The notes: generated from the letters alone by a model not told the origin. Numbered from the stretch's first letter, positions 1 through 9,351 are shown. The stretch is 25,516 nucleotides of DNA from Trachelipus rathkii (GCA_015478945.1 JABUQX010022899.1:1-25516), one strand, 5' to 3'. Made by a program: numbers and translations.

Positions 1-140
1 TCATTGTAGATAGTATATAATAGTAGATATATAATATGTATATATACTATTATATTATATAATTATAATATATAATATATTATATATATATAATTGTATA
101 TATTACATATATATATTAGTATATATGATATTATATAGGA
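1..140. repeat. Imperfect (TA)n array
   Basis: This stretch is almost pure A and T, made of interrupted TA and ATATT runs. It continues off the left edge of the window. It is the first of about ten TA arrays here, several of which sit exactly at the edges of transposon-bearing islands. Confidence 0.9.
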
Positions 141-159
141 GACAGGGTTGTGTTATATA

Positions 160-1260
160 TCCTTGGTTATTCATTTATATATGGAGGGGATGATGAAATT
201 AGAGGGGGGGGGGTGGCAGGAAATGTGTTAGATGATGGAGAATGGAGATGAGTAGGGGTACCTAACCTATTATATGGGGATGATTGGGTTTGTGTGGCGA
301 TCTGAAGAGAGTTGTAGAGATTGTAAGAGATTTGGCAGGGCTGTGTAAATGGAGGGTTTGAAATGTAAACGTAGAAAAGTAAGGTTATGGTTTTCGAGTG
401 ATGAAGCCCCAGTGTGAAGTAGTGGCTAGATGGAGGCAGGCTGACAATGTCTGGTTAAAATATTTTAGGGTAATGTGTTGGATGATAGGAACTGATGATT
501 CAGATTGTAAGGAAAGTTGTGAATGGCAGGAAGGTGTGGTGCAATTAATGGCGTGTGATGTAAGGATAATCTGGATGCGCTAGTTCTTGCATGAGGGTAA
601 TTGTTACTTTGTGTTTGTGATGTTGAGCTATGGCTTGGGAATAAGAAGTATAGACTAAAGTTCAAGTGTTCAGAATGGACAATCTTAGGGGGCGTGCTAG
701 GTGTGAAAGAATTGATAAAAATGAGGAAGAACGTAATAAAAGAGTTTGTGTGGTGTGATGGAAAGGGTAAACGATAGAATAAAGAAAGTATTATGCAGAT
801 GGTTTGGTCATTGTGGAAAGGATGAATGATATCGGTTGTTTAGAGGCGGATGTTGTGGTGGTGTGTTGGAACCGACCGGATTGGAGAACCGAAGAAAAAG
901 AAGATGAGTCATCGGAGGGAATGTTTCTAGGAGATAAATGTGAGTTTGCCAGAGGCGAGAAGAAAAGGTGCATGATAGAAGAATGGCGGGGTGTTTGTAT
1001 AGGGGTATGGTTTTGGCCTCACACGGCAGGGGTGACCCTTGCACTTGAACGATTTTACCGATAGTGGAGGATCCTGTCGCGGTCCGGTGAAGCTCTAGCG
1101 TGGATTTCTGATGCGACGAGTTCTTACCTAATTATGGTACAGAGGGGGCGGGTAAGGCACGGCTTTCTTTCGGACTTTTGTCATTATTCTCCCTACTGCT
1201 TTCTTTTCTAATGGCACGTAACCGCCTTTACTCCCAGATCTTGGGAAAAAAAAGGTAAGA
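160..1260. other. G-rich, C-poor unassigned island
   Basis: Between two TA arrays lies about 1.1 kb of more complex DNA. The + strand is rich in G and poor in C up to about 970 (for example 181-240 is about half G with a single C, and there is a run of ten or more G near 203). From about 1010 the composition evens out. Open frames of 60-86 codons occur on both strands (398-583 +, 804-1064 +, 465-665 -, 808-1044 -), but they overlap one another, are compositionally biased and match no family I recognise, so I do not call them genes. It may be an old pyrimidine-biased repeat read on the - strand. Confidence 0.5.
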
Positions 1261-1275
1261 TGAAAGGAAGAAGAA

Positions 1276-1297
1276 TGAATATATATTAGTATATAAT

Positions 1298-1339
<42 letters not shown>

Positions 1340-1690
1340 TATATAGTATTATATATATATATAGATTTACTATGTATATTATATAGTAAAGTATATATTT
1401 ATATTATAAATATATACTATATATTATATAAATATATATATCATATATATAACTTATATATTATATTATTATATATATATATATATAATATATATTATGA
1501 TTATATATATATATATATTATAATATTTTATATAATGATATATATATATATATATATTAATATATATATATATATTAATATATAATATATATATATTATA
1601 TATATAGTATATATATATATATTAAGTATTATATGATTATATATATATAATATATATATAATATAAATATATATATTAGTATACTTTTCT
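1276..1690. repeat. (TA)n array
   Basis: About 400 bp of TA repeats broken by short TAA, ATT and AGT interruptions. It separates the G-rich island on the left from the hAT-bearing island on the right. The sequence on both sides is complex and the boundaries are abrupt. Confidence 0.95.
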
Positions 1691-2340
1691 GTATATATAT
1701 TTGTTTTGACTAAAATTTGAAAAGGAATGAGAGTATCGGATAAAATTGGATGGTACAGCGCTTAAACAGAGAGCATACCAATAATCCAAACTAAGACTTA
1801 CACAAGAGGCAATGCCTCCTACTTCGTCGCACATATTCGCATGATGAAGAACCCCACACCCAGGCCCAGCACCTTGACGATCAAATATGGGTTCCTAGAT
1901 TTCGGAGCTAGCTTTTTAGTAGATGACAGTCACGAAAATGACAGTTGGTTACGATTAGGTTGGGGACATTTCCATATTTTTCGACTGAGAAAAAGAAAAC
2001 GGTTAACTGGACACGAGTGTGGATCCACCTAAGACATATACATTTTTTTGAAAGATGCTACGCCCACTTAAAGAGGAATTGTCAATTTATGAATGGTTGG
2101 AAGACATTCACCTTGGGCTGACATAAGCTCCAAAAACCTTTGTTCAGGTGGGGTCTAGGCCTTTTACAAAATGAAGACCTTTACTAATATACAAAATGTT
2201 CATAGATGGCGGTTTGTAAGGGACATACAACACGGAGTGGTATAAAACTGCTGTGAAGCTGAAGTATTTGTTCCTACGAGGAGTGTCCGGTAGACATACA
2301 AATTAACCCGCATTCAAAGAAAATCATAGCAGTAAAATAA
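1691..2340. other. Unassigned sequence upstream of the hAT relic
   Basis: Complex sequence with no assigned feature. An open frame of 63 codons at 1841-2032 (+) starts with two methionines but has no recognisable motif. By position this stretch could hold the 5' end of the hAT element, including the zinc-finger region that precedes the transposase core in ZMYM-like proteins, but I could not recognise cysteine/histidine spacing or a terminal inverted repeat. A short tract resembling the end of a zinc-finger segment near 2310-2330 is too weak to claim. Confidence 0.4.
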
Positions 2341-2429
2341 AAAAAATATATCCTCAAATACTTTCATGTGTGACATTTTCTGAACGCGCGATTTCCCTTC
2401 GTTAAGCATCAGTGGGGAGTGTTGTGCAA

Positions 2430-4000
2430 AATTGTGCCGCTTTTCGAATGATGCCGGAGATTCGCAGTCTTTGGACAAGCATTTTTGAAAAGGGGAAGAA
2501 AATGCACATACTCAATCCAGTTCAGTATCGTAAGAAATCATTTCTCTATGTTGGTAGCTATCTGCTAAAGGAGCATCGTTAATAAGGTAAAGGAATCGTG
2601 CACGTATAGCTTACTAGCAGATGAAACCGCTGATATTCTGGAAAGGAAGAATGTGAATGAGTAGCACGGGTTTGACCAAAAGTCCGATGAAATACAAGAA
2701 GGTAATTTTATTGGCTTTGTAGACCTGAAAGTTCTTGACGCAAAAAAAATTGCGAAACCATTGATGACTTTTTATCCGAAGTAGAAACTGGATCCCGAGA
2801 AATGCGTGGGCTTCGGTTTCGATGGCTTGTTCTATACGATGTTTTGCAAAGAATAAGGTGTACCTCAAGTCAATAGTGAGGAAAAAGTGGATAAAAAAAG
2901 CAATTGTCTTTCATTGCTCTTCAACACAAAAAAATTTAGTAGTAAATGATTTTGAACAGAATACCAGAAAATCCGCATACTGTGAGAACTTAATATAAGG
3001 ACATATACGTTTTTTTATTTCGCGAGACGGTCTTGAGAAAAAACTTAATGCAAAGAGCACCAGCCACTGTCAACTCAGATGGACGCAAACTCCCAAGAGA
3101 TCATTGGTAGTTTCCTTGTTTACGAATGATACAAAGCATAGAAATCCTTAGAGTTGGAGAAAAATTGGACTTGCTATTCACTTTTCAGTAGCATTAAGCC
3201 TCATTGTACCTCATCAATTATCATGGCTATGATATTGATCACGAGGCTAAATACTCTGCGATGTTAGAGCAGTTGTATTCTCCAATCTAAGACCCTTTGG
3301 ATACGTCAAAACGCTCGCAGCACAGTTCAACATATTGTGGAAACTGGTTGGACCATCGAAGGGTGAAGAAAAAATCTCGATAAACTGTTACAATACAAAG
3401 TTAAAGAAATTGCCGACAACTGGGATTGATCTGAAATCTGAATATACCACGGATTTTTTGGTAAGGTCAGCAGTCACCGCAGCACCATAAGCAACAAATC
3501 CCACCGGAGTTCTGGTAGAAGATCCTAATAATCGTAATTCTGGTTGTTATAACTTCTTTGGAATTAAGGTTTTCTACTGAAAATACACCTGCTTATGCAT
3601 GACATATCTACATCCTTTCGCACAGGCTACTCATAACAATCGAGAGTTAAGGAAAAGACAGCTTCATTTATAGGTTTTTACCACTTACGAAGGCATAAAA
3701 GAAACAACTAAACCTTTGGAACAAAAAATGTGGAAGGGACAAGAAATGAGTAGTGAAGAACTAAGAAGATCCTTTGTTATCTCGCAAGTCTTAAAGAAAC
3801 TGACCTTCTTGTCCGTCCGACGAAAAGAGGGCTTTGAAATGAACTACTTAACGCCCAACCTGCACCACGTCCGCGTTGTCTATCCGGCACAGTACAGTAG
3901 AACACTCTTTCAGCACTCTGCAAGGAGTAAAGACTGCGAAGTACAATGGAAGACGACAGGTTAAACCGGCAACTGCTATGATGAGTGTACACAGAAAATT
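2430..4000 (+). pseudogene. hAT-superfamily transposase relic (ZMYM/P52rIPK-like)
   Basis: A decayed DNA transposase read on the + strand across several frames. In order I see: a segment containing DAGD and SLDKHF (about 2445-2490), as in the region before the catalytic core of ZMYM1-like hAT proteins; LLADETADI at 2611-2637, with the DE(S/T)(T/A)D signature that holds the first catalytic aspartate; FIGFVDLKVLDAKKIA at about 2707-2754; KCVGFGFDG at about 2797-2823, the CVGxGxDG block; HCSSTQKNLVVND at about 2912-2950, matching the CxxHxLNLVVxD block with one altered residue; and LRSTMEDDRLNRQLL at about 3937-3978, matching the conserved end of the hAT dimerisation domain. Family members are usually 600-900 residues, so the span fits a nearly full core. 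In-frame stops (for example TAG at 2662 and TAA at 2854) and at least two frameshifts (2860-2900 and in the 3800-3900 region) make it non-functional. Terminal repeats and target-site duplications were not found. Confidence 0.85.
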
Positions 4001-4009
4001 TTGTGTTTA

Positions 4010-4296
4010 ACAATCTATGATTATTTTATTCAAACAGTAATTGATAATTTGAGTTGAACCAAGAATTATTTTTTAAATATATCATTTCTCTACTCTCTAG
4101 GAATTTTTTAACCTTATGATTGGAATATTGTGTATTTGATATCTAATTGTTTCAATAACAAAATTTTTTTTAAAAGTATTATCGATTTAATTGATCCATA
4201 CAGAATTTTCTATTTTTACCAGTTCTTTCTTTTTATAAGTATATAGTAGGGTGTATTATGAGGTAGGGGAGGTGAGGGTAGTAGGGGAGGGGGTAC
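4010..4296. other. AT-rich sequence after the hAT relic
   Basis: No coding signal. It begins A/T-rich and ends with a G-rich tract at 4249-4293 (runs such as GGTAGGGGAGGTGAGGG). The 3' terminal repeat of the hAT element may lie here, but I see no convincing match to sequence near 1700. Confidence 0.4.
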
Positions 4297-4372
4297 TTAT
4301 ATATATTTATATATTATTAATATATATATATATATATATAGTATATATAGTATATATATATATATAGACGTA
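4297..4372. repeat. (TA)n array
   Basis: TA repeats with a few AG interruptions, forming the right border of the hAT-bearing island. Confidence 0.9.
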
Positions 4373-4437
4373 TATTACTAAGTCTTTAATAAAATTTTTA
4401 AGCTGGCCCCACTAGGTTGAAAGCTGGCGACGCCAAT
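4373..4437. other. Short unique sliver between TA arrays
   Basis: About 65 bases of complex sequence lie between two TA arrays. They contain AAGCTGG twice (near 4400 and 4421), separated by about 20 bases. The origin is unknown; this may be the remnant of an insertion or of a deletion between TA tracts. Confidence 0.5.
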
Positions 4438-4486
4438 GATATATATATATAAATATATATATATTATACATATATAATATATATAT
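4438..4486. repeat. (TA)n array abutting the foldback
   Basis: TA repeats that run directly into the left terminus of the foldback element at 4487. The right terminus of the foldback also runs directly into TA sequence, so the insertion target was probably a TA tract. Confidence 0.9.
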
Positions 4487-5077
4487 GGTGGAGTGAAAAG
4501 TCAATATTGTTTTTTTCGGAAACGGGTACCTTTCAATGACTGTGTATAGCCTAGTAAACAATTTTTAAAATATTTAATTTTCTACGACAGTCATCTCTGA
4601 GTCTGCATGCATTTGCTTATATAGTTGAAAAGTTTTTTGACAAATTTTTTATAATCTGAAAGACAATAAAGATCTTCAGGATGTGAAACAAAAAAACAAC
4701 TGGGGGTAGTCACTAAATTAGTTTGACACAGGCCTTTAAATAAAGACGGATTGTTAAAATAATATTTATGCTGTGGTTTTAGTCTGCACATGAGGCTTAA
4801 ACTTATCCAAACAAGCCTGTCGGCGGTTATGATAACATTTGAAAATTTGTTGGAAATCAGAATAATGTTTTATCGATAGAACGTGCTTCTTGAATTTGTT
4901 TCATGGGTTATTAGATAATTGTGTTACTGGAAACTGTGTCGGCCAATGCATATTAAACTACCAGGACTCACCAACGGGTGAGTGGTTGCAGCTTGCGAGG
5001 TCCCACTCCATTCCTGGCGCTCCAACCTACCCAACCATGAGCGCATTTGTATTCTAACATCTTTAAGAAAAACGTCT

Positions 5078-5475
5078 TCAATACGGGTAAATTGTTTCTT
5101 GTGTCATATGATTGGACGGATCATTTCTATCAAGCATTTCAGTTTTTGGATTAACTTTCTCTTTTCTTTGATCACAGACCAATTTTGAGGAAGCAGTGAC
5201 TTCTTTGATGGCTCTTTCTACCGCTTGAGTGTGTGATGGGAGTTCAAAAAGAGTGCACTCAGAAGCTATATTTAAACTCTTGGTTGCCAGTAACCTTTGC
5301 AAATCCTGATTTGTCAATTTACTTGTGAGAGGTGGTTCTGTCACTTCCACATCATTCCAAAAAATCATATCGACATACTCAGATGCTCCAAAATTGTGTT
5401 TTCGGAATTCAAAAACGCGTCTTCAGGGTGTTACTTGGCTTGTCTCAAGATGGAGCCTTGTATACGTCTTTAATA
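5078..5475 (-). pseudogene. Unidentified transposon-encoded protein fragment, left arm
   Basis: On the - strand a 96-codon open segment (5078-5368) contains FWNDVEVTEPPLTS, then LTNQDLQRLLATKS, then LPSHTQAVERAIKEVTASS. The better-preserved C-terminal part is in this copy. Homology with the right arm extends upstream to about 5475, where stops interrupt the reading frame (for example just before the W-N-D-V-E block). I recall the HTQAVER-x3-VT-x-AS block as recurrent in uncharacterised invertebrate proteins, but I cannot name a domain or reaction. No catalytic triad is visible. The first methionine is internal and is not a true start. Confidence 0.6.
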
Positions 5476-5532
5476 CCGAGTTTACACTTACCTTTCTGAG
5501 GCAAATCGCAAAATATAGCATAGCTCATAGCT

Positions 5533-5787
5533 ATGTTGGTTGATAAGAGAGATCATATAAAGAAACTGGCTTTAAGACGTATCATCAAGGCTCGATCTAG
5601 AGAACAAGCCAGTAAACCACTAAGACGATTTGAAATTCTGAAAATAATTTTTGGAGCATCAGAGTATGTCGATATGATTGTTTGGAATGATGTGGAAGTG
5701 ACAGAACCCCTCTCAACAATAAGTCATTTTGCCAAATCAGGATTTGCAAAGCTACATGGAAACCGAGAGTGTACACATATCTTCTGA
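5533..5787 (+). pseudogene. Unidentified transposon-encoded protein fragment, right arm
   Basis: An 84-codon open frame on the + strand is the inverted counterpart of the left-arm fragment. It begins with a basic segment (KKLALRRIIKARSREQA), then has RRFEILKIIFGASEYVDMI and WNDVEVTEPLS, after which the copies diverge and the frame breaks. The region matching the HTQAVER block of the left arm lies at about 5805-5880 and is out of frame. This arm preserves the N-terminal half better and the left arm the C-terminal half. The shared W-N-D-V-E-V-T-E-P block in both shows common descent. Its function is unknown. Confidence 0.6.
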
Positions 5788-6528
5788 CTGCAGACTTCTT
5801 TTTGAACCCCATCACACACCTGCAAGCGGTAGAATAGACGCCATTCAAGAAGTCAACTGCTTCCTCAAAATTGGTCTGTGATTCAAAAGAAAAGAGAAAG
5901 CTTAATCAAAACTAGAATGCTTGATAGAAATATCTGTCCAATATATGACACAAAGAAACAATTTACATGTTGAAGACTTTTCTTAAAGATGTAAATACAT
6001 GCTCTCATGGTTGGGTGGTTGGGAGGGCATGGGTGGGACTCGAAGTGCAACCACCTCTCCGTGGTTAGTCCTGAGTAGTTTAATATGAGCTAGCAAAGAG
6101 TTGCACAATGTAAAGTTGATTAACGAAAGCTATATAAACAAGTTTGGATAACATTATAAGAGGATATCAGAAATTATATTATAAAACGTAAAAAATATCA
6201 GAAATTTACAAATATTTGGATACGTCTAAGCCTCATGTGCAGACTAAAACCACCTTCTAAAAATATTTAAAAAAATCCTGTCTTTATTTAAGTCCTTGTT
6301 CAACTATTTAGTGACTACCCCTCAGGTTTTTTTTTTATTTCAAGTACTTAAAAAAAATATTTGTAAAAATTATCAAAAATTTCAAAAATATTTTCAAACT
6401 TAAGCCAAATTGTGCAGAACAAAAACGTAGAAAATAAAATATTTTAAAGAATTGTTACTAGGTCTCATACACAGTCATTTGAAGGGTAACCGTATTTCGA
6501 AAAACAATATTGACTTTTTCACTCCACC

Positions 6529-6690
6529 CTAATATATATTATATAGTATATATATATCTATATATATATATTATATATATATATATATATATTATATATA
6601 ATATTATATATAATTATATATAATGTATATTATATAATATATATATATATATATATGATAAATATTATATATATAAATAATATAACTAAT
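6529..6690. repeat. (TA)n array
   Basis: TA repeats with ATT and AAT interruptions, directly abutting the right terminus of the foldback element. Confidence 0.9.
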
Positions 6691-6722
6691 AGTATAAGTA
6701 ATTATAGAAGAAGACAACACCT

Positions 6723-7385
6723 CATTAGCCTGAAGACATAATGATGTTGAAGAGAGTGAACGTTGTCGCGATGAATTGGCGTTCGTCCCGGAGGGGCTGC
6801 TTTGGACTTATCGGTGGTGGTCGTGCCATTTGCACCAGACGCGCAATAGAACTCCCCGCACTGACATGCGTCGCAGCACACCGCTCTGCGCACCATGGAA
6901 GGACGTCGGTCAGACTGTCATGATTAGAGCTAGCTGTGTACACAATTAAAGCCACTGAGAAGGCTTCGACAACTTCTGTACTCTTACGTGGCAGTTGGTC
7001 GTACGCTGCCCAAAAAACAGTGGGAGGAACCACAATTGAAACAGCGTTACAGGATACCAGAATCAGAGCAGCGCCTAGCAAAGAAACTTTGACTTGATGT
7101 AAATGGCCGGCGTTGAACGATTGCTGGTAATGACACTCTACAACGAATGTCTTACCAACGGTGAACAACTTTTGAGAGATGATGTAATGAACCTCGTGGC
7201 CACTCCAAGTGGACTAGTTCAACGTTTCCGGCGGGTCACCAACATGAAGGGGTTATGGTCGTCTAGTTAGAACGAACCTTCATTAGTGAAGACCTAAAGA
7301 TGATGTTGAAGAAGAGTGAGTCGTTGTCGCGATTAATATGGCGTTTCTCCCGGGGGGGCTGCTTTGGACTCATCGTTGGTGGTCG
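6723..7385. repeat. Direct repeats of ~100 bp bracketing a GC-richer island
   Basis: Copy 1 (6723-6823) and copy 2 (7281-7385) run in the same orientation. Both contain GATGTTGAAGA, GTTGTCGCGAT, GGGGCTGCTTTGGACT and GGTGGTCG in the same order, with small indels. The sequence flanking the copies is not shared, so this is not a longer tandem array. Possible explanations are short terminal direct repeats of a small retroelement, or duplication of an exon-like segment. On the - strand both copies can encode a similar SKAAPPGR stretch, so the repeated part may once have been coding. TA arrays lie on both sides of the island. Confidence 0.75.
6725..7212 (-). CDS. Doubtful open frame with a hydrophobic segment
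   Basis: A run of about 160 codons without a stop on the - strand, opening just after a TAG near 7214 and ending inside direct-repeat copy 1. There is no ATG near the beginning; the first start-like codon is a TTG at 7168, which is not credible for a nuclear eukaryotic gene. One hydrophobic stretch (VSLLGAALILVSCNAVSIVV) could span a membrane. I recognise no family. The higher GC of this island makes such a frame possible by chance, though it is the longest uninterrupted frame in the window. It could be an internal exon or a transposon fragment. Confidence 0.2.
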
Positions 7386-7416
7386 CAGCCCCCTTCCAGC
7401 CTTGATCGCCACACAG

Positions 7417-7618
7417 ATATTAATATATAAATAATATATATCTATAATATATGAGATGATATAATTATATAATATTACGTATATATTTATATCATATTAT
7501 ATAATATATATATATTATATTATATTATAATATATATTAGTATATAGTATATATATATTATAATAATTATATATATATATATGATATATGGTATATATAT
7601 ATAGATTATAGTATATAT

Positions 7619-7661
<43 letters not shown>

Positions 7662-7725
7662 TATATATATATTATATAGTATATTTATTATATTATATAT
7701 ATATATATGATATCATATATATTTG
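7417..7725. repeat. (TA)n array
   Basis: About 300 bp of TA repeats with ATT, TAG and TGA interruptions between two complex islands. Confidence 0.95.
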
Positions 7726-7931
7726 TGGGTGACGAAGTCAGGTTAAAGGTCCATAATACTGCCAATATGTTACATTTGTAATGAACTCTAATATGTTTCT
7801 CACATGGCACTTCGAAATTAAAATAACATACTACTTATGTGCCTATAGCATTTTAATTCTAGCGGCCATTTTTTTCTTTAGATAATCCTGTTCATTGTGA
7901 TCTCTAAATTATTTCGCTTAACCATGCGTAA

Positions 7932-8225
7932 GGTAGGCTTACTAAAGCAAAGTTAATTGAACTTTTAAAACGTGGAACTGGGTTTCAGGCTCGCCTTGCC
8001 TTAAACTATCAACCTGTAAGCGACGCAAATATATACTCCACTTACTCGCCTTATTGTATGGAAACCTCTGCAGAATTTCTGGAAGAGCAACTACAATCAA
8101 ATCAGTTGGTGATTTCCCGGAGTGAGCAAGAGCCTACCTGTAGAAGTAGGCCCCAACCATCCAGCATTCCCAGAATCTCAAGCCTCTCAAGCTTTTCGTG
8201 TTGGAACCTCGGCGTCCACAGCTAA
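7932..8225 (+). pseudogene. Partial open frame beginning with a SAP-like helix
   Basis: An open frame of about 97 codons lies between TAA at 7929 and TAA at 8223, with no ATG near its start. Its first residues, LTKAKLIELLKRG, have the helix-forming pattern (L-T-K-x-x-L-x-x-x-L) seen at the start of SAP-type motifs and in N-terminal segments of some retroelement Gag proteins. The rest is polar, rich in Q, S and P, and unrecognised. Codon-like composition and higher GC than the surroundings suggest old coding sequence. I would read it as a fragment of a transposon protein, not a host gene. Confidence 0.3.
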
Positions 8226-8257
8226 TCCTTTGTTCTACTGTTAATTTTCAGATTTAA

Positions 8258-8525
8258 ATTTTTATTAATTATATTATTATTATTATGTATTATATTATTA
8301 TTTATTCTTTTATTAATTATTTAGTGATATTTTATTTTATTCTTATTATATTTATTATTACTATTATATTATTATTATATTATTTATTATTATTAATAAA
8401 TTATTATTAATTATTATATATATTATTATTATATTTTTTTTATTATATTTATTATTTTATATTATTCATTTTATAATTATTTCTATTATTATTATTATTA
8501 TTATTTATAATAATATTTTTATCTA
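8258..8525. repeat. (ATT/TTA)n low-complexity tract
   Basis: Interrupted ATT/TTA trinucleotide repeats with TATT and TTTAT variants. It is non-coding in any frame worth considering. Confidence 0.9.
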
Positions 8526-8589
8526 AATGTTCCCTAGTATATTGTTGTTTAATATTTTATTTTTATTTTTTAACTCTTATACTATTGTC

Positions 8590-8741
8590 AGTTTTTTCAC
8601 ACGGAACAGATAGGTTCAGGCCGAAACAGAATATTTAAGCAGTGAGACAGAATACTCTTTCAAACCGGATAACAGATTAGTTCATTGCGAAAAACATAAT
8701 AATTTTCAAGCAGGAAACAGTAGTTTTCAAACCAGAAACAA
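8590..8741. repeat. Degenerate ~22-bp tandem array, about 7 units
   Basis: Units of 20-25 bp follow one another, starting near 8590, 8610, 8630, 8651, 8676, 8699 and 8721, with a partial unit after 8741. Most units end in GAAACAG or a close variant (GGAACAG, GAGACAG, GATAACAG) and hold a TTTTCAA-like core in the middle; an approximate consensus is TAGTTTTCAAACCGGAAACAG. The units are diverged, so the array is old. It lies between ATT-rich and T-rich low-complexity DNA. No function is evident. Confidence 0.7.
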
Positions 8742-9315
8742 AAAAGTTTTGGTATTCTTTTTTTATTTTTATTTTTTTTAATCAAATGTTCTGGACCTTG
8801 ACCATTATACATTTTTTGCAGCTGCCATTTTTTTACATTATTATTTTTTGTTTAGCTTTTTACATTTTTTCCTTTTTTTTCCTCTAATCTGTTCCTCTCT
8901 TACAATTTCTTTTCTCTGTGCTTCTTTTCACTGCTTCGTCATGGTTGGACTAGATTCTCTCTCCAGTCGTTTGCAGTCTCTCTTTGCAGTCCCCTTTCGC
9001 GGCTGTTCTATTACCCGGCTGCCATCCATGCCGTATCCCCTGCGTCTATTTACTACTAACGCCTCTCACGTATCTCAAGTTCTCTCCGCTTTTCTAGACT
9101 GAATGCCGTGTACAATTCTGTGAAACAAGCGCGATTGGCTGAGAAGGCGGCTTGAAGGCATCTCCGCTTCAGCTACGGTCCCCTAATTCATACAAAATAA
9201 CCTAGTACCGTTGATATTTCCTTAAAAGAAAAAATAAATAAATTAAACATCCTCAATGTTCAAATGATATATAATTAACTGTTAGCAACTGTGATGTCAC
9301 AACTCAACCAAATGC
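8742..9315. other. Unassigned T-rich then mixed sequence
   Basis: T-rich to about 8900, then more complex DNA. An open frame of 84 codons at 8848-9102 (+) begins in the T-rich part and is unrecognised. A GC-richer stretch near 9120-9185 contains GCGATTGGCTGAGAAGGCGG but shows no RNA-gene structure that I can support. Confidence 0.35.

Positions 9316-9350
<35 letters not shown>
9316..9350. repeat. (AAT)n microsatellite followed by poly-A
   Basis: About eight uninterrupted AAT repeats followed by nine A. Such a pairing is often the tail of a retroposed element, but no identifiable element body lies immediately upstream. Confidence 0.9.

Positions 9351-9351
<1 letters not shown>

Larger units (their letters stand above)
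4487..6528. mobile_element. Foldback element: inverted repeat with ~1 kb arms
   Basis: The two halves are inverted copies of each other. The left edge reads GGTGGAGTGAAAAGTCAATA and the right edge is its near-exact reverse complement. The match continues inward through CATGAGGCTTA-, ATATTAAACTA-, CCCAACCATGAG-, TTTCTATCAAGCATT- and GAGGAAGCAGT-containing blocks and through the coding parts to about 5475 and 5540. The arms differ by substitutions and many small indels, by eye roughly three quarters identical, with a divergent part near 4820-4930. The centre falls near 5507-5531, where there is a perfect 10-bp palindrome at 5526-5535. Coding runs outward from the centre in both arms, so each arm is a 3' portion of the same transposon and the ends now outermost are its 3' termini. 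This could be a DNA transposon with very long terminal inverted repeats, or a head-to-head dimer of a truncated one. The superfamily is unknown. Confidence 0.85.

Noticed and set aside
804..1064. 86-codon open frame on the + strand in the left island
   Set aside because: Overlaps - strand frames of similar length, is biased by high G content and contains no recognisable motif.
1276..1690. TATA-box promoters in TA-rich DNA
   Set aside because: TATA strings are expected everywhere in TA arrays and no gene begins downstream at a suitable distance.
5325..5543. 72-codon + strand frame in the foldback
   Set aside because: It is antisense to the better-supported coding fragment of the left arm.
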